Assembly (NCBI RefSeq): GCF_001421245.1
Contig: NZ_LMKE01000006.1
Coordinates: 1-64,000, forward strand
Length of the DNA stretch: 64,000 nucleotides
Direction: 5' to 3'
Source: Sphingomonas sp. Leaf10
GTDB taxonomy: Bacteria; Pseudomonadota; Alphaproteobacteria; Sphingomonadales; Sphingomonadaceae
The notes beneath the pieces were generated by a model. It searched no databases, was not told the origin of the DNA, and was given only the letters and a program-made list of their open reading frames with translations. Positions 15,854 to 24,188 of the stretch are shown piece by piece. Position numbers and translations under genes: made by a program. The stretch's first letter is position 1. Every line of letters begins with the position of its first letter.

Positions 15854-16183
15854 CTAGCTGGCGGCCTTCATCGCATCAGCGACCAAATCTTCGTCGAAGT
15901 CGATATACTTCCTTGTGTCGGGCTGATCGTTCAGATCGGGATACCGGCAGACCTGATTGTCTCGAATTGGCGTGCCGTAAGCGTTTGCTGCATCGTACTG
16001 AATAACGACGCTCCACTTCCCGTCATCCATCTTCACCTGATCGGCTTGGATCTGCTTGTAGGTCGAAGGAGCTTTCAGTTTCTTAAGCAGGTATTCCCGG
16101 CACTGAGCAATCGCAGGCGGCTCAGCCTGCTGCGGGGATGCGCAACTAGCCAGCATCACAAGTGCAAGCACTGCCCTACGCAT
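15854..16183 (-). CDS. small lipoprotein in tail gene cluster
   Basis: 109 residues. N-terminal signal MRRAVLALVMLASC with lipobox LASC, then a soluble domain (QCREYLLKKLKAPSTYKQIQ). It would be lipidated and anchored in the membrane or exported, which no virion part requires. Phage lipoproteins often block superinfection or alter the surface. It lies between tail terminator and major tail protein genes; an outer-membrane spanin is less likely given its position far from the lysis genes. Confidence 0.75.
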   Translation of the reverse strand: MRRAVLALVMLASCASPQQAEPPAIAQCREYLLKKLKAPSTYKQIQADQVKMDDGKWSVVIQYDAANAYGTPIRDNQVCRYPDLNDQPDTRKYIDFDEDLVADAMKAAS

Positions 16184-16445
16184 CCCGGTCCCGATCGATC
16201 ATAGCCGTCCGCTCCCGCATCTGCCGCCGCCGATAGTCCGCGGTGAAATCGCTTTCGGACGACGTCATGGCCTCGGTCAGCAGGATATGTGCTGCCTGTG
16301 CCATGTCAGGATCGCGCCCATTCGCCTCGTCGCGAACCGACGCGACAACAGCCGGATCAAGAGCGCCAGTCCGCACCATCTGCTTGATGATCGCCAGCGC
16401 CAGCTCGGCGTCGATGGATTCGTCGCGGTCCACGTCAGCAACCAA
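16176..16445 (-). CDS. small helical phage protein, unknown
   Basis: About 89 residues if started at TTG 16445; the start is uncertain because no clear ribosome site precedes it. Acidic and helical (LALAIIKQMVRTGALDPAVV; AHILLTEAMTSSESDF), with a basic C-terminus. It overlaps the lipoprotein gene by 8 nt. Unknown function. Confidence 0.55.
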   Translation of the reverse strand: MVADVDRDESIDAELALAIIKQMVRTGALDPAVVASVRDEANGRDPDMAQAAHILLTEAMTSSESDFTADYRRRQMRERTAMIDRDRDA

Positions 16446-16465
16446 GTCCGGCGCTTACTTGCGAT

Positions 16466-17362
16466 CTAGCCGATATCATCGTCACTATCGCCTTCTTCAA
16501 TAACCGCATGGACGTGAACAATACGATACGCCAATGGCTTACCGAATGCGTTCAATTCCACGTTGACGTCGACGTCGAACAGGCTGCGGAAAATGTTGCC
16601 ATCAAGCAGCATCATTTCGGAACGCACTCGCTGTTCGGCTAAATCAGAAGCGTAGACGACAGCCAGTGGCTTCGGATGAACCTTTTCGATGATAGCTCGC
16701 TCGCCAGATTTTCTACCGGGCTTCCCCGTCTCGACACTTGGGCGAACGAATTTCAAGAGCACCCGCTCGTGGTCTGTGGCCAGCTTCGCGTCCAAGTCTT
16801 GCCTGTGAGCGGATATCTGACGCTCTGCTTCGCGTGCTTCCGGCGTACGAAATTTGAAAGCGCTGGTGACACGACGCTCGCCGTCTTCAAAAACCGCGGC
16901 CTCCAGCAATGCGCTGGCGTCGGGGTCTCGCGCGATTGCGCCAACCGTTTTGTGAAAATCAGCCAAATCGGCCTTCGAGGCTTTCTCGTCGCGCTTACCG
17001 CTGAGATATGGCGACAGCCGGTTCGCGATATCTCGAACGAAGGTCGTTAATATCTGCCCTTTATCGATTGCATCAATAATACCGGGAAGCCGTGTCGCGG
17101 TGTAGGCACTGCCTACAAAGGCAACAAGATCGGCTTCAATGCAGCCTTCGCGCACATCTTTTACAAAGAACTCACCTTCGGCTCGCAGCTCTGGATGATG
17201 CGTGGCGACGAACTTTTCAAACTGGTTGCCCAGGCCGACAAATTCCGCGACAAAATCCGTCAACGCGATTGGCTCGCGAGTATCGAGCTTTAGCCTGACG
17301 TGCGCCCCATCCGGTCCCATGCCATCGGTATATGAACGTCTCGCCGGCGAGTCGATTGTCAT
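16466..17362 (-). CDS. 298-residue protein of unknown function inside tail operon
   Basis: ATG at 17362 overlaps the stop of the DUF3168 gene by 4 nt. The sequence is mixed alpha/beta and charged, with EFVGLGNQFEKFVATHHPEL, a conserved-looking PGIIDAIDKGQILTTFVRDI and an acidic C-terminus (EEGDSDDDIG). No membrane span, no recognised domain. The DNA is less GC-rich than its neighbours. The standard tail order has nothing of this size here, so it is a candidate accessory gene. Confidence 0.75.
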   Translation of the reverse strand: MTIDSPARRSYTDGMGPDGAHVRLKLDTREPIALTDFVAEFVGLGNQFEKFVATHHPELRAEGEFFVKDVREGCIEADLVAFVGSAYTATRLPGIIDAIDKGQILTTFVRDIANRLSPYLSGKRDEKASKADLADFHKTVGAIARDPDASALLEAAVFEDGERRVTSAFKFRTPEAREAERQISAHRQDLDAKLATDHERVLLKFVRPSVETGKPGRKSGERAIIEKVHPKPLAVVYASDLAEQRVRSEMMLLDGNIFRSLFDVDVNVELNAFGKPLAYRIVHVHAVIEEGDSDDDIG

Positions 17363-17802
17363 TCGTTACCCGTCACGCACCGGACGCGCAGGTTCTGCAC
17401 CGTATGGAAGGCATCGGCCTCCGCGCCGTCAATCAGCAACTGCCCGCCGCGCCATTCGATTCGGGCATAACCGTTGGTCAGATCGAACCGCTTGCCGTCA
17501 AGGGCGCGAGCGATTGCAGAGCCAAGCCGGGACGCGTGATCCTCGGCCGTCTCCACGATTGCGCCGCCCAATTCACGCGGATCAGCGAACCCATGCACCG
17601 CGACCAGCATTTCCATGCCGTCCAAGCAGGACGCCCGGATCGGCAGAACGGAAGGCGTGCCATAGCGGATAAACGGCCAGACGGGGTTCGGCGCGACTTG
17701 GGTATAGACCTGAGCAGCCGGCACGATAGCGGTCACCGCTGCGTCGGCCTTCAGCAAGGTTAGAATACCTTTGCGGACAGCCAAGGTGTTATCGCGTGCC
17801 AT
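17359..17802 (-). CDS. tail terminator / completion protein (DUF3168)
   Basis: 147 residues: MARDNTLAVRKGILTLLKAD, PVWPFIRYGTPSVLP and the C-terminal RIEWRGGQLLIDGAEADAFH match the DUF3168 pattern (gene transfer agent gp8-like). These cap the tail tube and fix tail length with the tape measure. It overlaps the previous connector gene by 14 nt. Confidence 0.85.
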   Translation of the reverse strand: MARDNTLAVRKGILTLLKADAAVTAIVPAAQVYTQVAPNPVWPFIRYGTPSVLPIRASCLDGMEMLVAVHGFADPRELGGAIVETAEDHASRLGSAIARALDGKRFDLTNGYARIEWRGGQLLIDGAEADAFHTVQNLRVRCVTGNE

Positions 17803-18208
17803 TTCCGCCCTTCAAATCTGCCGCCACCGCGCGTTTCACATAGTCGACGAGCACCGGCTTGGTGCGCTCGGCAGCCGGCCCCATGAACGGGCGCGCGGCC
17901 ATCTTCGATGTTCCGAACTCCAGCGGAGCACTGTACGGGGCGTTGCTGCTGACCTCGACCTTGGCCGGACTGATCTGCACGACCTCGATGTTGTTGGCGA
18001 GAACGCCTGTGTCTTGGTTCGGCGGCTCGCCTGGGCGCGAGGGAACGTGGCCCTTGCCCGACACCGCCCCCTCCGTGATCGATCGCTGCGCTTCGGTCGT
18101 CAGAAACTCACCGGCCGCGAAAAGCGCCTTGCCGACGTTCCGCGTGCCGTTGGCGCCGGTCGCGAGAATACCCGCAACCGCCTGCCGCTGCCCAGTGATC
18201 TTAGGCAT
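17789..18208 (-). CDS. head-tail connector (HK97 gp10-like)
   Basis: 139 residues. Shows the HK97 gp10-type features: PPNQDTGVLANNI, NAPYSAPLEFGTSKMAARPF and a terminal MGPAAER helix. Joins the head completion complex to the tail. Order DUF4054, stopper, gp10-like, DUF3168 is standard. Confidence 0.85.
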   Translation of the reverse strand: MPKITGQRQAVAGILATGANGTRNVGKALFAAGEFLTTEAQRSITEGAVSGKGHVPSRPGEPPNQDTGVLANNIEVVQISPAKVEVSSNAPYSAPLEFGTSKMAARPFMGPAAERTKPVLVDYVKRAVAADLKGGNGTR

Positions 18209-18575
18209 CCTTGCGTGCCCGACAGTCCCAGCCCACGCCCACCGGATCGCGCGCCACCGACTGCACCGAATACAGCCCGGCGTTCGGACCCGCAGTCACC
18301 TCGACGCGTGCGGTGGTATCCAGCGCACCCGCCAGCGTCGCAGTCAGCACGATCAGGCGAACGTCTTTTTGATTGAACCCGTCCTGCAACCGCATAGCAT
18401 CCGTCACCGCATCGACCTGCGCCATGCAGGGCCGCTCGACCGGCTGCCCCGGCGTGATAATCGACCCGCCCGCGTCAATGACAGGCGCAGTCTCGGTCCG
18501 CACGATCGCCGGAAAGTACGGCCCGTCATCGCCAGACACCGCGGTCGCGAGCTGAGCGAAGATGCCGGCGAACAT
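18201..18575 (-). CDS. head-tail stopper/joining protein
   Basis: 124 residues. Start at ATG 18575, which overlaps the previous stop (TGATG); a GTG 12 nt earlier is the alternative. Beta-rich; a run DGFNQKDVRLIVLTATLAGA and a C-terminal VARDPVGVGWDCRAR. Position between DUF4054 and gp10-like genes supports a stopper role. Confidence 0.65.
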   Translation of the reverse strand: MFAGIFAQLATAVSGDDGPYFPAIVRTETAPVIDAGGSIITPGQPVERPCMAQVDAVTDAMRLQDGFNQKDVRLIVLTATLAGALDTTARVEVTAGPNAGLYSVQSVARDPVGVGWDCRARKDA

Positions 18576-18967
18576 CAGCAGGGCCACGCGCAGCCGACGA
18601 GGCGCGGGCCAGCGGTGTTACGCCGCAGCAGCACCGCGAACGCCTGCCCGTAGCGGGTCGAGGAATACCCTCCCGCCGCCGCGCGCTGGGCGACAGACGC
18701 GTCGAAGCTGGCCGAAAAGCTGGCCGATCGGAAGTCGGTGATGCCCTTTGCCAGCAAGCCGCTGACCTGATCCCCTGCCCCGACCTCGCCATTCGTCACC
18801 ATCTCATGCGCGGCCAGCGTCATCAGCCCGACCGCATAGTCCGCCTCCGACCAGTCCGTCGTCACGGTGCGCTCGGCATCGGTCAGCCAGTATTGGACAC
18901 GCGCGTCATCGATCGCGGCGAACTCCGGGTAGCGGGCTTTCAGGTCGGCGGGGGTTGGTGGGGTCAC
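18575..18967 (-). CDS. head-tail connector (DUF4054)
   Basis: 130 residues from GTG 18967, overlapping the previous stop. DLKARYPEFAAIDDARVQYW and VGLMTLAAHEMVTNG are characteristic of DUF4054 adaptor proteins, which dock on the portal ring. Confidence 0.85.
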   Translation of the reverse strand: MTPPTPADLKARYPEFAAIDDARVQYWLTDAERTVTTDWSEADYAVGLMTLAAHEMVTNGEVGAGDQVSGLLAKGITDFRSASFSASFDASVAQRAAAGGYSSTRYGQAFAVLLRRNTAGPRLVGCAWPC

Positions 18968-19941
18968 GCGGTCACGACCTCATACTCGACGATGTACGTG
19001 GCAGACTGGTCGGCAGCTAGCGACGCGCGCGGGAACACCGCCTGCACGACCTCATCGGCAGTCTTGGACACGCCAATCTCACGACGCGTGCCGATATCCG
19101 GGGCCTTGTCGTAGGTGGTGACGTGGAAGTCGGCACCCGGCGCGCGGATCGCCAGCTTACCGCCCTTGACGCTGCACTCGGCGACGCCTGCTGACACGAC
19201 CTTGTTCGCAGTGTCGAACTGCCCCGCCTGATCCGGGTCGATCGAGCGGAAATACTGAAGGTCGAGCGCGGCCTTGGTCGTGTTGCGCAGGGTCACGGCG
19301 AGGCGGATCGTCTTGCCCGTAATGGTGACATTCTGCGTGACCTCGACCCCCGACACGCTGCCTTCCCACATCAGCGGACCGTTGAACCCGCCCGCGATCT
19401 GGTAATAGCCGGCCAGCAGCATGTTGGCGTAGCGCTTGCCTGCGATGATGACGCCGAAGCCCTCGATCGCGCGGCCTTGCAGGACCAGATCGGACAGCGG
19501 CGGGACGTACAGGCCGATGCGTGCGAAACCGCTCTTCAGGTCGCTGCGGAAGCCGGGGATGGCCGCGTTGTTGACCTGACCGATGCCGCCGAATTTATTC
19601 AGGACGACGGTCATGTCGGGCGTCTGAAGCGCGGCTTCGCCGTTCACGACAGCGGCAGTCAGCGTCGTGCCGGCAGGCGGCGGCGGCGTCGTCGGCTCCG
19701 GTGCGGGCGGCGGAGCCGGGGTGGGCGCTGGCGTCGGTTCGGGTGCAGGCGTGGGCGTCGGCGCAGGCGTCCCCGTACCCGGCTTCACGTTAGTATAGGT
19801 GAAGTTCGGCGCACCCGGCAGCGGCCCCCACCAATTCCCCGCCTTCGGAACGCCGTACTTCTTCGCCCCGGCGGCGGATACCTTCACCACGCCGTCGTCG
19901 TTGCTGTCAGGCAGTTTCTTCGCAAGCTGGATGGTGGTCAT
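18964..19941 (-). CDS. virion decoration/fibre protein with Pro-Thr linker
   Basis: 325 residues from ATG 19941 (GGAG 9 nt upstream). The N-terminal 55 residues may bind the head. A Pro/Thr/Ala/Glu-rich linker follows (about 60-95, repeats of TPAP and PTPAP). The C-terminal beta domain ends with SATYIVEYEVVTA. Encoded between capsid and connectors; probably a head fibre or neck-associated adhesin. No enzyme motif seen. Confidence 0.7.
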   Translation of the reverse strand: MTTIQLAKKLPDSNDDGVVKVSAAGAKKYGVPKAGNWWGPLPGAPNFTYTNVKPGTGTPAPTPTPAPEPTPAPTPAPPPAPEPTTPPPPAGTTLTAAVVNGEAALQTPDMTVVLNKFGGIGQVNNAAIPGFRSDLKSGFARIGLYVPPLSDLVLQGRAIEGFGVIIAGKRYANMLLAGYYQIAGGFNGPLMWEGSVSGVEVTQNVTITGKTIRLAVTLRNTTKAALDLQYFRSIDPDQAGQFDTANKVVSAGVAECSVKGGKLAIRAPGADFHVTTYDKAPDIGTRREIGVSKTADEVVQAVFPRASLAADQSATYIVEYEVVTA

Positions 19942-20005
19942 GGGTGGCTCCATTTCGGATGCAAGTTGTTGATCTGCGGCGAAATCGTGGAGTAGGGTCG
20001 CGCAC

Positions 20006-20185
20006 ATGCAGACAATCCTCGCGCGGCTGACTGCTGCGTTCCTGTACCCCGCCCGGAAGATCCAAGAGCGCCGCGCCGAAGAGAACCGGCTGCGCGCGAC
20101 TGGCCTTTGTACGATGTGCCGCAAAGAGCCGGCGACACATCCCGAGCATACCTGCGAGATGTGTCACCTCGACCTGTTCCCGTGA
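20006..20185 (+). CDS. 59-residue zinc-ribbon protein on the opposite strand
   Basis: ATG at 20006 with GGAG upstream, TGA at 20185. The N-terminal half is a basic amphipathic helix (ARKIQERRAEENRLRATG); the C-terminal half is a clean zinc ribbon, CTMC..CEMC with intervening His. It is the only plus-strand gene inside the minus-strand late block and fills the space between two fibre genes. An independently expressed gene is likely; function unknown. Confidence 0.65.
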   Translation: MQTILARLTAAFLYPARKIQERRAEENRLRATGLCTMCRKEPATHPEHTCEMCHLDLFP

Positions 20186-20199
20186 AAAGGCGCTGACGA

Positions 20200-23043
20200 T
20201 CAGGCAAGGCTACCCCCCCACTTGGTCGCCAGATCGGTGATCGCCTTCTGGATTTCCGCATCCGAATGCGACGCGGTTTCGATCACCAATTCGTAGAAGT
20301 CCAAGTTCTTCTGAACGGTTTGAATGCCGCTGCCGACCATGACTGCGAACAGACGGAACACCTGCGGCGTGCCAAGCGCTGCCGTGTCCTGCGCCACCGT
20401 TGACGCGAACTTGGTCGTCGAATTGTACCAGATGTCCAGTGACGTACCGGTGTGACGGATCGCAACTACGATTGGCGTGCCAACTACATCACCATTGGCC
20501 GACGAAGCGGTCACGTCATTCTGGCTGGCAGTTCCGGACTTTTTACGGACGCTGGATGCAGTGCCATTCCGGCTGACATAGGCCACTTGATCGACCGCGC
20601 TGCCATTTACGCGCGAAGCCGCAAAGGGATAGCCCGTGTTGGTATCGGTCGGCTTGAACACGAGAAGGACGACATAGGGCAGGTCGTCGCCTGCCCACAT
20701 TGTCGAGATTGGCGCGTTATCCGCCGCTGCCAAGTACGGAACAGCACTGGCCGAGGAAATATCGCGGACCAACCGGATTGCGTTGCGCCCATTCTGTGCC
20801 GCGCTGACCGACGTGATCGAACCGCCAGTACCACCCCGCGTCAGATCACCGCCGCCCGACCGCTTATTCACAAGCGTCGTGATCGCCACGTCACCGCCTG
20901 CAGTATCCGACGCATCAAACCAGCCCGGGCCGGTCCATTGGGTGTACGAAGTTGGAGTGGGCGTAGGAGTCGGCGTTCCCCCGCCTGTGTAAGTTGCCAC
21001 GATGCCATTCAAGTCATATTGCAGCGGATTGCCTCGCGACTGACCAGTTGCGGGCCGGTCGTCCGCAATCCAAGCTGCTCCGGGACTGGTCCCCACACCG
21101 CTGCGTACGCGGACAGCCTCACCGGGGGCAGATGCGAGCGTCAGGTCGAACTTATTGGCACCATTCAGGGCAACGCTGTTGATGGTAACTGCGGCGCCAT
21201 CGCTTTCACGCGAAACCGAAAAGCCCGCAGGAGTGAGCGTTCCGGTAGCTCCCGAAGTGCCGACATTAGTCAGTGCGGTCGCGCCGTCGTTCAAATCAAC
21301 GGTAACGCTTACCGTGGTATCGGCCACCGTCGCCGATGCCATCGTTGGTCCGAGCGAACCGGCAATGGTCACGCCAAGGCGCCGCGCAATAGCGTATCCG
21401 ATGCGACGACCGATGACGGCGTTGCCGGTATCGCTTTGGTGGACGGTATCCGCCAACTGCACATCGTAGCCCGAACCAGCGTAATAAACGTCGGCATTGG
21501 CAAGATCGAAGTTCTGTTGAGCGCGTTTGATCGCGTTGTTCGAAGCCGTCGTGCCTCCGGTTTGGCGAATGAGCGGCATGATCATATAGCCGTCACGGGG
21601 CTTCGCGTTCGCGTCGCTTTCGTGCCACCCGCGCCACGTTTCAAGCGCGGCTTGATACGTCGCCTCACTGGTCCCGTCGTTCACGTCCTGCGTACCGTGC
21701 GACAGCATAATCACCAGATTGGGGCGACCAGTTTCAGCATAGCGCGCCAGCGCTTCCGGCCTACTGGTCGTGTTGATGTAGGCCATGGCACGACCACCAG
21801 GAGCGTTGGCTACGAAGGCCACCGGCACGTTCAGCGCCGAGACAAGCGCGTTACCGGCTGCGGCTGCGCCAGAACCGCCGCCGCCCAATACGGTAGTGCC
21901 GCTCACACTAGCCGTCGCCGCAGCCTGATACCATCCTTGGACGCCAAACGAGGCATCCGCACCGTTTCCGCCGGACCCCGTTTCCAGCAACCCAGCCTTG
22001 CCGTATGCGCTGACCTTATCGCCCGCCGTGACGCTTCCGCCGCTGCTGACGTTGGCGATAAAATAACGGGCCTGCGACTGGCCTTCGATACCGATCACGA
22101 TGCCTGCGCCAATACGCGCCGACGTGGCAAAGATCGTGCCACCTGCGGGCCGGAATTGCAGCCGCTGCCAGTTGGGGCTTTCCGCCATCGGCACGTTCCC
22201 GGTCCACGTTCCACCGGTTGGCGACGTCGAAACCGTCGACCACGGGGTGATCTCGCTACCGTCGTCGTAGCTGACCGACCGGCATTCGATCGCAGTCGGT
22301 GAACCGGTGAAGGTGACTGAAACAGGTACTTGCGATACCGCACCGGAACCGCTGCGCGCCTTTAGATCGGCTGCATTGGTGATCGGGAACACTTGTCGTT
22401 CGCTCGATATGCCGAGGGCGCGGAAAGCTGCCGTACCCGTCGAAACTGCGGTTACTTCTGTCGGCCCCGGCGTCGGGGTGGGGGTGCCGGCCGAAATCCC
22501 GGTAATGACAACCGGGTAATCCACCCGCAGATCGCCAAGCGTCTCGCTGACCTTAGCCGTCTGCGATGCCCCGACAGCGATAGCCGAAGCGGCCGAGATA
22601 ACCCCGGTCGTCGCGTTCAGCGTCAGGTTGCTGTTCGTCCCGGAGATGAGCGCCAGCGTGCTCGACGACCCCAGCAGGCGCGACACGGTGTAGACGGCAC
22701 CAGCAGCAGAAGCGGTGCCCGACTGCGCAATAGGCGCGCCCCCTGCCCCGCTATAGCTGGTCGTTCCGTCCGGCGCGATCGACAGCACCGGGGCGCCGGC
22801 TGCCTGAATATCGAAGCGCCACTCTTTGCGCCCTTCGCCGGGCCGCACCTCGAAGAACACCAGCGTCGATACCGGATACGGCAGCCGATCCGAGGAGAAG
22901 CGCCCGTTGACGTAGGAGAAGCCCGGCGAGCCATCGCCCGACATCTCGATCGTCGACCCGGTTTGCAGCCCGTTGAGGACCGCGGCGAACGGGCGGCCCT
23001 GAACGCCCGTGGTGGTTGTCAGGGAGAGCGCGCTGAATGCCAT
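20200..23043 (-). CDS. large virion protein with sialate O-acetylesterase-like (SASA) domain
   Basis: 947 residues. N-terminal beta domains (1-185), a TPTPTPGP linker, then an SGNH/SASA-type esterase: GQS (Ser 323), SHGTQDVND (about 448-456) and DTVHQS (Asp 532, His 535). An Ig-like region follows (about 565-690), a PTPTPTPT linker, and a C-terminal lectin-like domain (700-947). It probably binds and deacetylates host surface glycan. The ATG at 23043 lacks a Shine-Dalgarno sequence and follows a leader motif. Confidence 0.8.
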   Translation of the reverse strand: MAFSALSLTTTTGVQGRPFAAVLNGLQTGSTIEMSGDGSPGFSYVNGRFSSDRLPYPVSTLVFFEVRPGEGRKEWRFDIQAAGAPVLSIAPDGTTSYSGAGGAPIAQSGTASAAGAVYTVSRLLGSSSTLALISGTNSNLTLNATTGVISAASAIAVGASQTAKVSETLGDLRVDYPVVITGISAGTPTPTPGPTEVTAVSTGTAAFRALGISSERQVFPITNAADLKARSGSGAVSQVPVSVTFTGSPTAIECRSVSYDDGSEITPWSTVSTSPTGGTWTGNVPMAESPNWQRLQFRPAGGTIFATSARIGAGIVIGIEGQSQARYFIANVSSGGSVTAGDKVSAYGKAGLLETGSGGNGADASFGVQGWYQAAATASVSGTTVLGGGGSGAAAAGNALVSALNVPVAFVANAPGGRAMAYINTTSRPEALARYAETGRPNLVIMLSHGTQDVNDGTSEATYQAALETWRGWHESDANAKPRDGYMIMPLIRQTGGTTASNNAIKRAQQNFDLANADVYYAGSGYDVQLADTVHQSDTGNAVIGRRIGYAIARRLGVTIAGSLGPTMASATVADTTVSVTVDLNDGATALTNVGTSGATGTLTPAGFSVSRESDGAAVTINSVALNGANKFDLTLASAPGEAVRVRSGVGTSPGAAWIADDRPATGQSRGNPLQYDLNGIVATYTGGGTPTPTPTPTSYTQWTGPGWFDASDTAGGDVAITTLVNKRSGGGDLTRGGTGGSITSVSAAQNGRNAIRLVRDISSASAVPYLAAADNAPISTMWAGDDLPYVVLLVFKPTDTNTGYPFAASRVNGSAVDQVAYVSRNGTASSVRKKSGTASQNDVTASSANGDVVGTPIVVAIRHTGTSLDIWYNSTTKFASTVAQDTAALGTPQVFRLFAVMVGSGIQTVQKNLDFYELVIETASHSDAEIQKAITDLATKWGGSLA

Positions 23044-23088
23044 GCGCTACGGGATGCGATGGCATAGGGGGTGGTATTACCGCCGTTA
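23044..23088 (-). promoter_or_regulatory. late-gene leader motif, copy 4 (before SASA protein)
   Basis: TAACGGCGGTAATACCACC at 23088-23070; the TAA is the stop codon of the preceding fibre gene. GGCGGTA and TACCACC form an imperfect inverted repeat. The ATG follows GGCGGTA by 34 nt with no Shine-Dalgarno sequence. CATCCC replaces the CATAGC of other copies. Confidence 0.6.
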
Positions 23089-23814
23089 GGTGACCTTGTA
23101 GACCGCGATCGGGACCGCGATCGTCGAGCCGATGCCGAGCGCCGGGTTGAGCAGTCCGACGTTCAGCGTGTTCGCTCCGCTGACATAGACGTCCTGTAGC
23201 GAGGATGCCCCCGGAGCGCCGGTCAGAATGGCTATGATGCGGTCACCGACAACAAGGCCGGACATCGCCACGGTGTAGCGCTTCACGCCCAGCGCGAGAG
23301 CCAGCACCGTCGTCTCGCCTACGGTGGCCGTGCCGATCAACGACAGGCGCCCCGCAGGCATCGGGTGCGCGTGGTCTTCACGCGCGGCGTTGGTCGAAGT
23401 GCCGGCAGATGCCGTGCCCAAAGCCAGAGCAGGGGTGGTGCCGAGCGGTGTGGCGGCCGGGATGGTCGGACGATCGGTGATATCTGCCCATAGGTGCGTA
23501 TGCGCAGACGGAGCGAAGGTTGCCGGCTTGTCCGTAATGTCCGCCCACAGGTGGGTATGCGATGAGGGCGCGAAGGTCGTCGGGATGCCCGTCAGCGACG
23601 AATAGGCGTGCGTGTGGCTGGCCGGCGGGAAGACGGCAGGCTTATCGGTGATGTCGCCCCAAGCATGGCTATGCACGCTCGGAGGGTAGCTGTCCGGCTT
23701 GCCCGTCACGTCCGCCCATGGGTGCGTATGCGGGACCGGCACGAATGTCGATGGCTTGCCCGGCAGCGTGCCCCAGGTGACGCGGACACCCAGCCCCATA
23801 GACCGCAGCGTCAT
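23086..23814 (-). CDS. fibre protein with five His-rich repeats
   Basis: 242 residues, ATG at 23814 overlapping the previous stop. Residues about 25-125 hold five repeats of roughly 20 residues, each with H(T/S)H, then WADITDKP and FAPS. The HxH motif binds metal in trimeric phage fibres such as T4 gp37. A C-terminal beta domain follows (GDRIIAILTGAPGASS). Encoded beside head genes, so possibly a head fibre. Confidence 0.8.
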   Translation of the reverse strand: MTLRSMGLGVRVTWGTLPGKPSTFVPVPHTHPWADVTGKPDSYPPSVHSHAWGDITDKPAVFPPASHTHAYSSLTGIPTTFAPSSHTHLWADITDKPATFAPSAHTHLWADITDRPTIPAATPLGTTPALALGTASAGTSTNAAREDHAHPMPAGRLSLIGTATVGETTVLALALGVKRYTVAMSGLVVGDRIIAILTGAPGASSLQDVYVSGANTLNVGLLNPALGIGSTIAVPIAVYKVT

Positions 23815-24188
23815 AGCCCGATCCCATACCACAGACGCAACGGCAGCAGATCCGCATCAGCCGGCACATCAGGCGCGACAGGCACTGCCAGCGGCGCGGC
23901 CGACATGAAGAACGGATACTGCGTCGAGAACACGCCCCAGAATCCGGGCGGGAACTCCCAATCCACGCCACCGTCATAGACCAGCAGCGGCGTGGTCGGT
24001 ATCGCCTGCCCGCTCGGCCGAGACGTGCCGCGCAACCCAATGACGCAGACGTTCGGGTTGTAGATCGCGAAGGTGTTATAGCTCGACTTGATGAAGCCGC
24101 TCGGCACCTTGAACGCGTTCGCGGTCGTGGGCGTCCGATAGGGCTGGACCAACAGCGCGCGGGTCATCCGCTTGAATGCGAAGCTCAC
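23811..24188 (-). CDS. virion-associated protein, unknown
   Basis: 125 residues from GTG 24188. Contains YNTFAIYNPNVCVIGLRGTS and WEFPPGFWGVFSTQYPFFMS; beta-rich, no membrane span or catalytic motif. Overlaps both neighbours by 4 nt. Likely a decoration or fibre-base protein by position. Confidence 0.65.
   Translation of the reverse strand: MSFAFKRMTRALLVQPYRTPTTANAFKVPSGFIKSSYNTFAIYNPNVCVIGLRGTSRPSGQAIPTTPLLVYDGGVDWEFPPGFWGVFSTQYPFFMSAAPLAVPVAPDVPADADLLPLRLWYGIGL

Noticed and set aside
20452..22302. A 616-codon plus-strand frame opposite the SASA protein
   Set aside because: No domain and Arg-rich shadow composition, whereas the minus strand shows catalytic motifs.
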